This document shows positions 36,373 to 50,300 of a stretch of 64,000 nt of DNA, one piece after another (the first letter of the stretch is position 1; the number at the start of each line of letters is the position of its first letter). The translations under genes and the position numbers were made by a program. The notes beneath the pieces are model-generated. The model was not told the DNA's origin, did no database searches, and saw only the letters and a list, made by a program, of their open reading frames with translations. Source of the DNA: Apostichopus japonicus (Eukaryota > Echinodermata > Holothuroidea > Aspidochirotida > Stichopodidae); contig NC_092574.1 in NCBI RefSeq assembly GCF_037975245.1, positions 10,751,213 through 10,815,212 of the forward strand, in the 5' to 3' direction.

Positions 36373-38317
36373 GTTCTTTCGCCTCCTCCTTCAGGTGGGA
36401 TCCAAACGGAACTGCAGAGATGATGTTCTCCCTTCAGCAAATTCAAAACCAAGGCTAAAAGAAAATGTCAACAGACCTCTACACAACTCCAACCAAGTGA
36501 TCTTTATAGTGCAACATAAGCTGAAAACTAAAATACTGGACATGTGTCCAGTGCTATGATCGTTATTCCTTTAATGTAGCGTAGCATTACATGGTGTTCT
36601 GGGAACTGGGTAGCTTCAAATTAAAATTGGGACAGTGTCGTCACACTTATTTATCCATGTTCTTCAAAAAAAAATCACAAAAAAAATCCGCAACAATGGT
36701 TTATCATGTTTCTAAAAACACTCCAGTAATCTCTGAAACATTAAATCCTACAAGTAGAATATTCGCTCTTTTTGAAACATTAAATCCTACAAGTTGAATA
36801 TTTGCTCTTTTTGAAAAAAATTTATATATATATTTTGAATAAAAAACAATTAACTTTTCAACTTAACCAATTTCACACTAAGCAGTAAAGATAAGAAGAC
36901 AGAAGAAGAAGAAGAAAGGCTTTATACAAACACATATACATACTACATACGTACTGGACTGCTAATGTTTCACGTTGAATCCCATGTATGTATGCACATT
37001 CACCTATCTTTAGATATAAAACAAAGTACAAACTGTGGTACATTGATAGTCCTCTGGCAACAAACTAATTAACCATGGTAACGGAATCTCCTACCATCCA
37101 TGCAATCCCCCCATCCCCAAATACTTCAAACTCCAATGCCTACCTAGAACCCTACCTCCAAACCACCAACTCCCTCCCCCCCCCCCCTCACCTCACCCTA
37201 AACTCCTAACCATTCCATTATCGTGATGCCATTCCCAAATTGATAAATTCTCTATCAAATTTGTCCTGAAGCACACAACATACTAATGTCAGCAAATTGT
37301 CACAAATAGCTTAGAGCATTTCCTCACCCCATAACTTAATTTTGGAAGTTCTTTCCCAGCATCCCATCCCATCCTCCCTCCCTCCCCCTCCAATCACTGA
37401 CACATTTCTTCAGCTAGCTCCAACTATTGCAGGTACTTACTGCTCGGACACTAACATCCTTAGAAACATTGCATTATGAAAATTAAAAATAAATTTATCA
37501 TATTAGAAATAACAGTTAAGAAAACACTTGGGGAGTATTTCACTTTTTTCTTTTACAAAGAAATCCTTCAAACTTGACAGGCAGCTTTTAAAAGTCCTGA
37601 TTAGGAAGTAAAGTTGTTACCAAGACGGGCTCGAATATCTGACTCCCATGACATCGTTTAATGATTTCATTGTCTATTCACGTTTACGACACAGCTTATC
37701 ACACACATGGTACGGATTCTATTTCTGAGATATAGTTGTTTGTTCTCTGTGCATGTACAACACCAAGACTGTGGTTCATGATGTAACCTCTTCTCATAAT
37801 TTAAAATAAAAACTACCCATGGCATGATTCCTCCCACCATCCCCCCCCCCCCCCCTTGTTTGATCGAATAACAGATTTCCGTTTTCGGGTTGTTAGGTTC
37901 TTTTTTAGGATGATGGCTAAAAGTGGGGCGGACAACAATATTTGTGGAGTATCAAGACATTTTAAAATAGTACCTGCTAGTCACATACATAGACACATAC
38001 ATTTTTAATGTGAGGGCGGGGAAGAGGGATTCAAAATACTCATTCTGTCAGTTCTACACTAAACAATGTAAAACTCCCCCAACTGTTGTAGGGCAGGTAG
38101 GCCGTGTTTCCACCCCAATTACCCCAGGCCTGTCTGCGCTTGCCGCTGGTAGCAAATTAAACTTATTTTTTCTGAAGTCAACCTGTAGAGTTATTTAACG
38201 TGCAGCACCACCCCTCCACCACCCACCACCGTATGCTTGAGGGGGTGATTGGGTCGGTGGATGAAGAAAACACATTATCCAATCAGAACGAGTAGCTCCT
38301 CCTGCACTGTACCAGGT
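36373..38317. other. Downstream flank of the MICU gene, no other gene seen
   Basis: Includes the probable MICU 3' UTR (38317 down to about 38000) and C-rich runs near 37170 and 37840. ACATTAAATCCTACAAGT is duplicated near 36740 and 36780. Confidence 0.5.
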
Positions 38318-38392
38318 CTACTGAGACTGCTTGAGTTCGTGCTTGACACAGGTCTTGAATCCAGCCCAACCCACCGGCTGCTTCAGGTGTTC
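38318..38392 (-). CDS. MICU3: MICU gene last exon with stop codon
   Basis: The exon is 75 bp, with acceptor TACTCAG, and ends in TAG at 38320-38318. It encodes EHLKQPVGWAGFKTCVKHEL and KQSQ. FKTCVKHEL lines up with the C-terminal MICU segment that holds the dimer-forming cysteine. A possible polyadenylation signal ATTAAA lies near 38003-38008. Confidence 0.9.
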   Translation of the reverse strand, partial: EHLKQPVGWAGFKTCVKHELKQSQ

Positions 38393-41300
38393 CTGAGTAA
38401 TAAAAAAGACAAAGATTTTTATTAAAATTAAAATTTTAACCAAAATTAAAGCATCTGGTCCCCATGTCTGAGGTCCCCACCCCTCCCCCATCTCACCCAC
38501 CCACTTCAGATAATTAATTCAGTTGTGCTTTACCAGTAACAATTGTAGCAATTGCCCCAAATCGAAAGTGACACCATTTTCAAGACAACGATTCCATGAT
38601 GTATTTTCTTCAGTACAAGAATGACCTTTAGCCCAGATAAAGCTAGACCTAGGTGTTACAGTATCAGATAAATATGTCAGAAAACACAGCAGAATGAAAA
38701 TACAGAATAGATAATATTTGCAAGCAGGTAACTTGATTCTTCATTTTGTTTCGCAGAGTGAAATAAACAAAATTCTGATGGGTTTCAAACATCTGTTGGT
38801 GATTCAACTATTAAATTTAACAAAATATACCATGTTAATCAATTAATTGATTGGTTGATGGATTGACATGCCTAGATATGTTGCAAGACCAACATATGTG
38901 ACACAAACCAAACCGTTGGGTGAATTGTCTACCGTATGTTACTGGATTAATCGCTACAAATGTTTTTTTTGGGGGGTGTGGGGGACAGGGGGTGGGGACA
39001 GGACCTGGTGATAGACCCCTTCACTACAATTTGGGCAGTTTTGACAAAGTGAACCTGTGATATCACAACTATGCCCAAACTGTTTAACATTTTGGAGGAT
39101 TTGGGGTATTTTCCAAATTTCCTTCTACCCAAAAGTCAGATGAATTTATGCTTGAATGTATTTGTATTCTAATTTTAGCCTTTCTTGATTTTAAATTTTC
39201 TGGTTATTAACAATAATAAAAAAAACGTCTGAAGCATTGCTTTAATAAATAAAAGAACCAACCATCTATGCACCCTACCCACCCACCCCCCTCCCCCACC
39301 CCTGCCCTAATTATGGCTACGTTACCCGGAATCCTCGGTGAGCTCTGTTTTTCATTGCACCCATAAACTCTCTCTGTAGTAATTTACCGTCACCTGAGTA
39401 GTAATAAAAGAAATCTCATTTCCTAACACATGGTTCTACATGCTCAGGCACACAAACAGACAGACTAACTATGAAATAATAAACACGTATATCTTATTCA
39501 TCAAACATTGATGTCAAATAAAAGAGGTGCCTTTTTCTTTTTTTTTCTCTTTATTCTTGAAAAGGATAAATGGCAACTCCAAATTCTTACATGTAGAAGT
39601 CTGATGTTAGTCTGTGGTGTAGTATTTCCCACCAAGACACTTGTTTTGACATACACAGAGATACAGTTATTGCAATGACATCACTAGTTATCTTCTAGTC
39701 TGTATCATCTTCCCAAACCTAGAATCTCATAATTATAGCCACTTGCTCAACAACAAAAATGACAGTGCATAAAATATCTAACTTGCTAAAATCAAATTCA
39801 ATCTTGCATTTTGACTTGAATTAATACCATCTTTTTGTCTATTGTGCAAACAATGAAATCTACAGCCATTTAGCCAGACAAATAAGTCTGAATTTCGAGG
39901 CCTGAATCTTCATCTAACATGATGAAGGGTAAGGTGGTTTAAGATAGCGTGTGGTGGGTAAGGGGAAAGAGACAATGAGGAGGGTTGAAGTGGGGTGAAA
40001 GTTAGAATTGTACATGAAGGGTTGTGTCAGACCTGTGCAGAGAGAGGTGGAAGTAAAGTGAGGTGCGGGTAGTAGAGAGAGGTAGCTGGTTAGTGGTATG
40101 TGTTTGAGTGGTATGTGTTTGAGTGGTGTGCAACGGGGACAAGACAGAACAGGGTGAATGTTTTCCAGCAAAGGGCAATGGTGGAAGTAGGTGCAGCAGT
40201 ATGAGGTTGGTCAGCGATGTGGGGTGAAGTGGCTCTGAATAATAATCAAAGCAGCAAGTTGCAGGACGAGATAAGTTGACCACTTAGGCTGACATAAGTT
40301 GCAAATGTGGAGTGAGGTGGGTTTCAGAAGGATAAAGTGGTACTGTTGTTGTGTGAGGTGGGTTTGAGACACAGCATGAGATTAAGTGTTGTTTGAGGTG
40401 GGTTTGAGGCATGGAATGAGGTTGATCTTGAGTGAGGTGGGTTTGAGGCATGGAATGAGATGGATGTTCTGTGTGGTGTGTTTGAGGCATGGAATGTGAT
40501 TGGTGTTGTGTGAGGTGGGTTTGAGACACGGCATGAGATTAAGTGTTGTGTGAGGTGGGTTGAGGCACAGAAAGAGATTGGTATTGTGTGAAGTGGGTTT
40601 GAGGCATGGAATGAGGTTGATCTTGTGTGTGGTGGTGGGTTTGAGGCATTGAACGAGGTTGATCTTATGTGAGGTGGGTTTGAGGCATGGAATAAGGCAG
40701 GCGCGGCGGAACGGAAAAATTATTGGGGGGGCTAATGTGTGGAGACTATCTAAGCGGAGCGCCACCATCGGTTGGCGCGGAGCGTACACGAAAAAAAATT
40801 TGGTTTTTTCAAACCCCCAGATGGCCGGAAACGGCACTTCCCGAGTGTTTTATGCTGCGAATACCTAGCCCTAAAATATGGGTCTCAAGCCTGCAATTTC
40901 TCAGATTGCACGTAAAAGTCTGTAAAAACATTGTAATTTGTATATTCGATGGTGTTTTAAGAGAGTAGCTATTACTCGTAGTGTACTCGCAAAGACGTTT
41001 TTGAGCGTAGTAAGGGCAGTGGCGGAGCTAGGGGTATTGGTCAGGGGGGGCAAGAATGGAGTCTGTAGGGGCGCTTTCGACACTATCTAAGCGGAGCGCC
41101 ACCACAGGCTGGCGCGGAGCGTACAGAAAATTTTTGAGTAAAGTTACTCCCTAGATTGCAGGAAATGACCCTTTCCGGGCCTTGCTAATTTGCAGATAAA
41201 CGGAGAATAAATAGGTGTCGTCGCCATTTTGTCGGAAAATTACACCAACAGAATATGACAAATGTCAATAGGTACTGTATATTAGAGCGCAATAAAATAG

Positions 41301-44300
41301 TCAATAATCGCGAATAAGTTAAAAGTAGTGAAAAGCTGAAAAGGGTGCCAGCAGTCCATTTGAGTCCGTCAGGAGGGGGGGGGGATCCGCCCCCTGACTG
41401 TATATATGGACGCTCCGCCACTAAGTAAGGGGATGTTGGAGAACTGGCTGAAATGAGGCAAGTCATTGGCCTAAGACGAAGTTGTGTTACGCTTACCGGT
41501 ACTCACACTCACTGCTTCCACTTTTCACGGGGCGTGAAGACGCGGTTGGGGTGACAATGTGGTCTATAGCCAGGGGACGGGCTGAGGGACCAGGGTCCCC
41601 CAGCAATTACTAAAATTATTACACCTATAAAGTATATGTGTGCATCGGACAGATCGACAAGTATGCATTGAAAAATGGGCAGATGCACGTTTCGGAGCCT
41701 TGGTAAATATTGGGGGGGCTTATCATGCATTTGCCCCCTCAACTTTTTCATTGGGGGGGCTGAGCCCCCCCAAGCCCCCCCGGTTCCGCCGCCACTGGAA
41801 TGAGGTTGATCTTGTCTGTGGTGGGTTTGAGGCATGGAATAAAATGGATGTTCTGTGAGGTGGGTTTGAGATATGTAGGGTTATAGATTTGAAGAAGGAA
41901 TAGCCCATTGGTGACAACAGTCAGGATACAAGAGCAATGTGGGACAAAGCGGGCCTTAAAATATGGCAACAGAATACGAAAATATTCTTAAAATATTAAT
42001 GTTAATGTCTAGGTTACCCAAACTGAGATTGAATAAAGTCTAACTTACCGTCTTGGTCAAAAATCTGAAAGACTGTGTGTACTACATGATCAGCAAGTTG
42101 ATGGCCGGTAGTGACCAGAACAGCTCTCCTAAATTCATCTGTAAGATAAGAAAATTGAAAAACAAAAGTGGATTCATACATTGTAATCTGTTGTGATAGG
42201 TTTTCATTAATGTAGATGGAATTTATTACAGTACAGATGGAAGAAATAAAAAGAAGAATCATTATGAGACTGCATAGCATAGTTAGGAATAACAAACATT
42301 TGATATTAATACTGAATGAGAAAGAAATGTGTGAGAGTTTTCAGGTCCTTGGAAAGTTATATTCCAAATCAAAATTACTTCAGCCTACATATGATTTCAT
42401 AGTGTGAATATTCATAACAAGTTGAGTCATTTACATACCTCCAGACAATGACTGGGTAGTATATTGCATACATCCTCAGAACATTTATTAAGAATTGATT
42501 TCATACTATGAATATTCATAACAAGTTGAGTCATTTACATACCCCCAGACAATGACTGGGTAGTATATTGCATACATCCTCAGACCATTTATTAAGAGTT
42601 AATTTCATACTATGAATATATTCATAACAAGTTTAGTCATTTACATACCCTCGGACATTGGTTGATCAGCAAACGAGTACATCCTCAGGACAATTTCAAA
42701 GTCATCCAAGTTGTTGACAAACTGGAAAAAGTCTTTGAACTGCTCAAACGTTATACCCTGCAGCAATAGTAAAGAAACAAAGAAAATATTGAAATCCATA
42801 TTGAAAGAATATTACAAAGATTGCCATAACTCTTAAATATCTTTAAGATTCCTTTGCTTGTTTATGACTCAGGTTTTTAATACCAACTTTGTTCGAATCT
42901 TGCTCTGTGTCAATAATGCCATCATTAACACTGCCTATTAAGTCTGCAAAAGTGGCGGAGTATTTTAGCTCTTAACATCAGACAGTAAATTAGTCGGTGC
43001 ATGACACTGACATCTTTAGCCCAGAGTATTCTATGCAAATAAAGCTAAGCCTAAAACTCATCAGTTTTTTGAAAAAACTTTTACGGACAGTTGTTATCTG
43101 TAGTATCTCATCACATTCGTGCCATTACCTGACACCAACTCTTTGGGCTCATATCTTGGAACTGTAAGAGTTGAGTAAAACTGAAAACATAAACCAAACT
43201 GGATGCTTTTGAAGGAGTATAACAAACCTTTTCTTCCTGGGTCCTCTCCCGCACCATGTCCAGGTAATCTTCTATCTCCTCGTCGTCCAGGTTGGTGTAC
43301 TTGAAGATGGCCTTGGCAAACTCCACCTCGGAGATGGTCGGCATTCCTTTCGACTGTTCTTGAAAGTGCAGAAGTTGTTAATGGAATCAATATAATGACA
43401 GCATTTTGTATTTATAACTGAGCCAAAACCTGATCGATCGTGCTGAAAAAAATTTGGTGGCTGTTTAAATTATCAAACAATTGTTATTTTGTCAAAAAAT
43501 TGAGCCCTCCTCTCAAAGCAATGGCTGCTTTGTTTGCTTTGTCCATTTCACTTATTAAGTAATAAAGCCGCCTACATTAATTACTACAGTAATTAAGTCC
43601 CATATCCTTTGAAATGAGCAGTGTACAATCACAGGAAGTGTTCCTCGGTAACTACCCTCTAGTATGCTTACAATCAACTCATAATTACCCCCCCCCCCCC
43701 AACCATCCTCATCACTCACATATGGAAACAATTTTCACCACTGAATCAAACATACAAGAACTTTCATCTTCAAAATTGTGCTCCAAATTTATGGTTAAAA
43801 AGTATTCAATTGATTTGGTATGAAAAAGGATATCTCCAACTCGAGAACTTCTGACTGCAGGTTATCCATAAAACTGAAAACAGAAAATAAACAATTAGAA
43901 AATGTTAGCACCAGCCCATGAATAATCCCCTACAACCCCCCCCCCCCATTCACCCAACCACCCATTCCTCCATACACCTATAAGAATGATGAGTATGATT
44001 ATTACAAAACTCCTCCTTTCCTGCCCTCCCCACACCTTCCCTTCCCCTACACATTCCATATATATCCCTGAGTTGTAGGCATATAACATTTACACCAATA
44101 GCTCACAAGGTAATGTTTCTATTGCTTCAACAGTGAACTAATAGTCAACATGGAACACACTATGAGCTCATGGATATTTTGACTTTTTCCAAGATAAAAT
44201 CTGTTTGCTCTGGAAATGCGGGAAAAGTGTAATGTACTGATTTAATTTTTAACTAACTTACAAGTACAGGATAATTTTAGCTAACGATACTGATTGATTA

Positions 44301-47300
44301 ACAGACCAGCTTGCTTCAGCTGATTGGCCAGATCAATATTCCATTATTCTTAACGTTATAATATCACCAAGGCATACTTTGATACTCTCAATCAGACCAG
44401 ATTATAAGTTTGCATCAGGCTATACTCTTACATGGTGCCTGGGACAGACCTCATACTACACACACGTACCCCCATAATACCCGCCCCTTCCATCACCCCA
44501 GAGTGATACTACAAACCTTGGAGACCAGGCTACACTTACATGCTGTCTCGGACCTCATCTTTGTCACATGTACCCCCATAATACCCCCTACCCCCTCCCC
44601 TCCACCACCCCAGAGTGGTACTACAAACCTTGGAGACCAGGCTACACTTACATGCTGTCTCGGACCTCATCTTTGTCACACGTACCCCCATAATACCCCC
44701 CTCTCCCATCACCTCAGAGTGATACTACAAACCTCGCAAACGTATCGTAGTCGAGAGTGTCCTTTCCTTTGGAGCCGAAGAAGTAACGCAGAAGGGTGGT
44801 TTCCTGAATGTGAAGTTCCTGTACTCATCATGCATACATTGAAGGAATAAAACAAAGATATGCAACGTTGAACAAAATGAAACCCATGTTACAAGATAGG
44901 GTGGTACACTTATATAATTCCCAGAGCAGAAACTAGCCAGTGTCAGTGAAACCCCCTCTCCTTCCATACCAACCACCCCCACCACCAATCAGGACCATTG
45001 TTACTGGTCATGCATCACAAGGGTTGCAATACGATCTTGTGTCATTCATATTGATCAGAATAATTGTTCTGGTTAGAACTGGTTTTGATCCTTAATCAGT
45101 TTGCTTTCTTTGTTTTTTCATTTGGTGCAAGCTACAGTCGGTATAAAGGGGGAACACGATGTGCAAGCTACATCTAATATGTCATTGTATGTTGAAGAAA
45201 GTCTTTAATATATAACTCATCTTGGGAGTGGGTCCATTGAGCTACACACATTTGGTATATATCACTGGTTACTCACCATGATATCGATAGTTAAAAATCA
45301 AATTCAGCCAGGTACAGAAATCAAATCGGTATTAAATCCCTACTTATACTTTAACAAATATAATCTAGTCTTTAAACAAACTTATAAACTCATAGAAAAC
45401 CGAAACATTTTCTGGTTGCAGCATGTGACAGACTGTGTGACACACGTCACAGACTGTGTGACACACGTCACAGACAGTGTGACACAATTATTATACGTCA
45501 GATCATAGTTAGTACCACAGCAAGCATGTTGTTCACTTCACTGCAAATGGAAGGTGAGTCTTTTCATATGGAAGATAACTACTGAAAATGCACATTCTGC
45601 ACTTGATTGTGATGGGTAAGAGAAATTAAAAACTGCAGGGTATATACTCTTTTCATATTGTTAGGAGTAAAGCAGGAGGGAAAAGGGGGTTCATATTCAA
45701 AAATTCTAATTCACAAAACTTATGTTGATGATTGTGGGTGCTATAGTCATATGTATGGTCCACAAAGTTAAAAACAAACTGAAGTGATTTTCACTGCTTC
45801 ATGCATAAATGAACTGTTAAACACACATTAGACGTGTTTCTAGCACATACTATATAAATATCATGTGCTACCTTACTTTAGTTGAGTATAGCAGGATTAG
45901 AACGACAAACAAATTTCTACAGAATCTTCCTATTGATACACCATACTTTAAATTTTCCATTTTTTGCTAACTTCTTGTTTCTTACTCCCCTTCCAATCAC
46001 CATTATACACTCAACACCCAGTCCACCCCCCCCCCCCAACCTCCCCTGACTTAAGCTGCATTGTGGGAATTGGTTGTTATTTGCCACTCAATTATGCCTC
46101 ATCATGAAATGTTCACACATAATTGGACCACGCAACCCCTCCCCCCCCCCACCCCTCTCAATCTAACAATCTAAACTGAGAGATCTACATGGAGCTTACA
46201 ACCAGTTGGCTGCGAAAAATAGTTGCACGGTGATCATTTCGGCACCTTATAGAAAAGGTTGTATCCCAGAAATTAAATGTTATTTCCAATCTTATGTTTT
46301 TGCATGATGTCATCATCATTCACGGTGGTTTTGGTGGACAGACTAACGTAAAAGATTCTGTCCTTGTGCATACTCATCTCTCCTGTGGTATGACATTAAT
46401 AGCAAATACAGTCTTAACATGGGATCAGTGTTATTAAACGTGGTATGATATTAGCATATACAGTCTTAACATGGGATCAGTGTTATTAAACCCAATATGG
46501 CCATGAAGATATAGATTGTACAACTGAAATGTCAAACCTGCAAATCCCCAAACTTGGACATTTATATGCTGTTCAATCAAGTCTGAGAAAGACTATTAGG
46601 GGAGGGAGGGAGGGGAGGGAGGGGAGGGAGGGAGGGAGGGGAGGGAGGGGAGGGAGGGGAGGGGGGAGGGGGAGGGGGAGGGGGAGGGAGGGGGGAGGGA
46701 GGGGAGGGAGGGAGGGGAGGGAGGGGAGGAAGGGGAGGGGATTGTTACATGATTACAAAGGGAGGATCAAAGCATTATACCATTTCTTGCTGCCTTCTCT
46801 AGCTACAATATGAGCGATATCCATCAAAATGTGTTAATTATCGACTAACAAAACCAATATAACTGGATATATAATAGCTATACCTATAGCTAGCTATATT
46901 TGAGCTATAAGTATAGCTGGCTATACACCTGCTATATTATATAGGTGGCTACACATTAGCTATATATTGTTGAATATATGCACTAGCTATACCAATAGCT
47001 GGCCATATATTAAATAGCTATAAAGCTGGAGCCTATAATACACTTGCGACATGCATACTTGGCTACACACCAGCTACATCCATTGATAGCTATAATACAC
47101 TAGCTATAAACAGTCACTTTGCACTAGCCATGATACCCATTATGGCCGGCTACACAATTGAGCGTACAACTCGATCCATTCTACCATTATAGATCCGTGG
47201 CAGACCAGATCATATTTGTCATATATCATTGTATGCTCAATATGGTTTAACTTCCACAAAAATTGAACATCTTTGCAGAAAGTTGATCTCTTTTATTCAA

Positions 47301-50300
47301 ATTTGCATGATTTTTACTAATACTTTCTGAATGTGAGCTTCCATTACTGTTACTATATAAACACCAACTAATACAGAGTCCTTGATTGACCGAACTGTTA
47401 GAACCATCAGTATAATTGATGTCATAAGAGGAGCTATGCTAAATCTCTACATATGAGGAAGTATCAGTCGGTAGGATTTCAGTTGCAACTCCCCCCCCCA
47501 CCCCACACCCTCCTCCACCATCCAAATAAAAAAAAAATCATCTTTTCACCTTCAAACTCACAGACTAATTGTTTTGTTTTAGTATGGTCATTCACCTGGT
47601 CAGCCATAACGTTTCCTGTTAATTTTTGCAGTGGTGAATTATTTAAAATGTGTTAATTGAGACCTGTCACTTATTATAAAGCTACAGTCTATAATCTGCA
47701 GAGGCTAAAAAGGATCTTTTCAGCTGCTTATACACCGGTGTGGCTGCGAAAGCGTGGATTATAAATATTTACCCAAAAGCAATTTTGCCAATTACCTCAT
47801 CCACCTGCACAGCTTGGAAACGTTTCTTGGCCTGTTAGTATATATAATTAGGCATTTCAAAGAGGCCGTAAAATGGGAATTGTATCAAAATGGAATAATC
47901 ATGGAATTTTTCTTTTAAAGAGTGAAAATCAGAGGAGATTAATTAATCTTACACCACACCATTTGCATGATAAAATAGATGATTATCTTGTAGATTTCCT
48001 GCAAATTTTAACAGGTATCAAATTCTCTCTGACCCACACACCTCCCTACCCCCCCAAAAGAAAACCCACCTTCACCCCATGGTAGATTTAATAATAATAA
48101 TTATAGCTACATAAATGAAGTTATTATTTCAGGATAAATCTCATTGTTGTCCCTGTCCCATTTATATTATTCACCCAATCTCCTGCCAACTCCCCCCACA
48201 CTCCCCCACCACCCCCCCCACCAACACCTGTGCTGTGGCCAGGTGGATAATAGGCAGTGGCATTTCAAGCAATGAGGCTTAGCAATCAGGAGGTTCCTGC
48301 TTCGACATCAGGCCGGGTCATAATAAGGCCGGTTTTCATCCAAGAGCAAATCTATGGTTTTCCCATCTGACATAGTTTTCCAATTTGCAAAGATGTCAAA
48401 TTTGAGCTAAAACATTGAATTGGAAGCCACCCTACATGAAACCCATAAACCATTGTGAGCTTCTCCCACATACATGGTCGCTTCAGCATCATAAAAATAA
48501 TGAATCACTCTCCATCCTTGAAGCCATGCCCCCTTTATGCAAGCTGACAAGCTGACAAAATCTCAGTTACCAACAAGACAATGCAGCTTTAACATTTGGA
48601 TAGCAATTCTTATAGCAAACTTGGAGTATTTTACTCCAATAATACACCCTGTTAGATCTTCCATTTTTTTAGTAAGCAACTGAAGGCTATTATGAGCGAG
48701 CAAATCATCAATTTGCATTAATCCTCAATATTTCCTTGCCAATAACTGTATTTACAATTTATCACATTTTTTCTAAAGCAAAGAGAATTATGAAACTTTC
48801 AAGCTCTACAAAATTATTGCATATATTTGAAATCAGCGATCACTCTAATGACCTAGGTTATAAAAGCCAAAAAAACAAAATTGGGATTGTATTGGTTGTT
48901 TGGAATGATACAGCAAACGTTTTTCAATATCATACAAAAATTTACTTAAAAATTATCCAAATGAGTTGTTTCGTTGATAATTCTGTGGGATATCATAACT
49001 CGATTCTTCCAACATACCAATCTCGATCCAGAATTATGCAGGACAGTGGGTATCATTGAGAGAGTAGGATGCGAGCAGACTTTAATTTATTGGAAAGGAA
49101 GTTTGTTTCTGGATTTTTGAATTTGTTTTAACAATGTACCATGTTTATCTGATACTGGCAGTTAGGGTACATTGCATGTTTATTTTGAGTCCTGGAGTGG
49201 GGGAGGGGAGGGGAGGTTATCATTAATAGTCCCACTGTTGGACCTGCCACTGACAACTCTCATTTATAAATAGATTACACTATTTCGATCGGGGAGACCT
49301 GAGCACGACCCCTTTTTTCGAAAATGTCCGCAATACTACCCAAATCTAGAAAGGCAATTCAAATCTGTGGCTTCTTGGAAAAGTAGAATTGACAATAATT
49401 GTTTTCATATTCTATATAGAAACAATAGCTGACCTTTATTATTTGGTTAGTAGATGATATGAAGAAGAATGAGGTTAAAGTTAAGTTCAAGAATTATCAG
49501 TGGGAAACACCACACACACCAACAGTGGCAACTACTGATTTGTTGTGCACGAAATGCCAAAGACATTAAACTCGTTAACACACTTTACATTTCACACGAT
49601 TGGGCGTACAGTAGGAAATGCATGAGGTCGATCTGTCTTGAAATTATGAAAACAACAACAAAACAAAAGTTATATCTTTCAGATCCTAGGTAACATTATG
49701 ACATGTTAGATTTACAAAATGCCAGATACCACTTTTATAAGGCTAGAATAGTCCCCAAATGGAGCAAAAGCATTTTTTCTTAGCTGTTTTAGGGGAAGTT
49801 GTTCCTATCACAATGATATCTGTCATATATTATAAGCCAGAAATGATGGTTGGATTAATGTCACCTTTAATTTAGTTGCAGTACCTCAGTCACCATGAAA
49901 TGTTATTGGTGTGAAGGGACCCGGGTATCATAGTGTTTCTATGAACCCAGTTTAGTTATAGACAATTGATAAAGTGTCAATTATCTATATTAATGTTATT
50001 GGTGTGTAGGGACACGGGTATTGTAGTGTTTCCATGAACCCAGTGTAGTCATAGATAATTGGTAAAGTGTCAATTATCTATAATTATATTATTGGTGTTT
50101 AGGTACCCGGGTGTCAAAGTGTTTCTATGAACCCAGTTTAGTCATAGACAATTGATAAAGGGTAAATTATCTATAATAATGTTATTGGTGTGAAGGTACC
50201 CGGGTATCAAAGTGTTTCTTTTAACCCAGTTTAGTCATAGACAATTGATAAAGTGTGAATTATCTATAATACAGTTATTAGTGTGAAGGTACCCGGGTAT

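Noticed and set aside
35498-36559. 353-codon forward open frame (and two overlapping ones)
   Set aside because: It is the 17-bp minisatellite read in each frame. Flanking codons show no gene features.
40382-40837. 151-codon minus frame
   Set aside because: Runs through the 40-bp tandem array into a MITE. Its repeated residues only reflect the array.
43366-43833. Alternative GT-AG solution for the intron between FMDNLQ and FQEQSKG
   Set aside because: The available GT sites near the end of the FMDNLQ exon cut into conserved residues or shift the frame. The AT-AC solution is exact.
46529-46813. Gly/Arg/Glu-rich 94-codon frame
   Set aside because: It is the GGGA purine tract translated, with no support as a protein.
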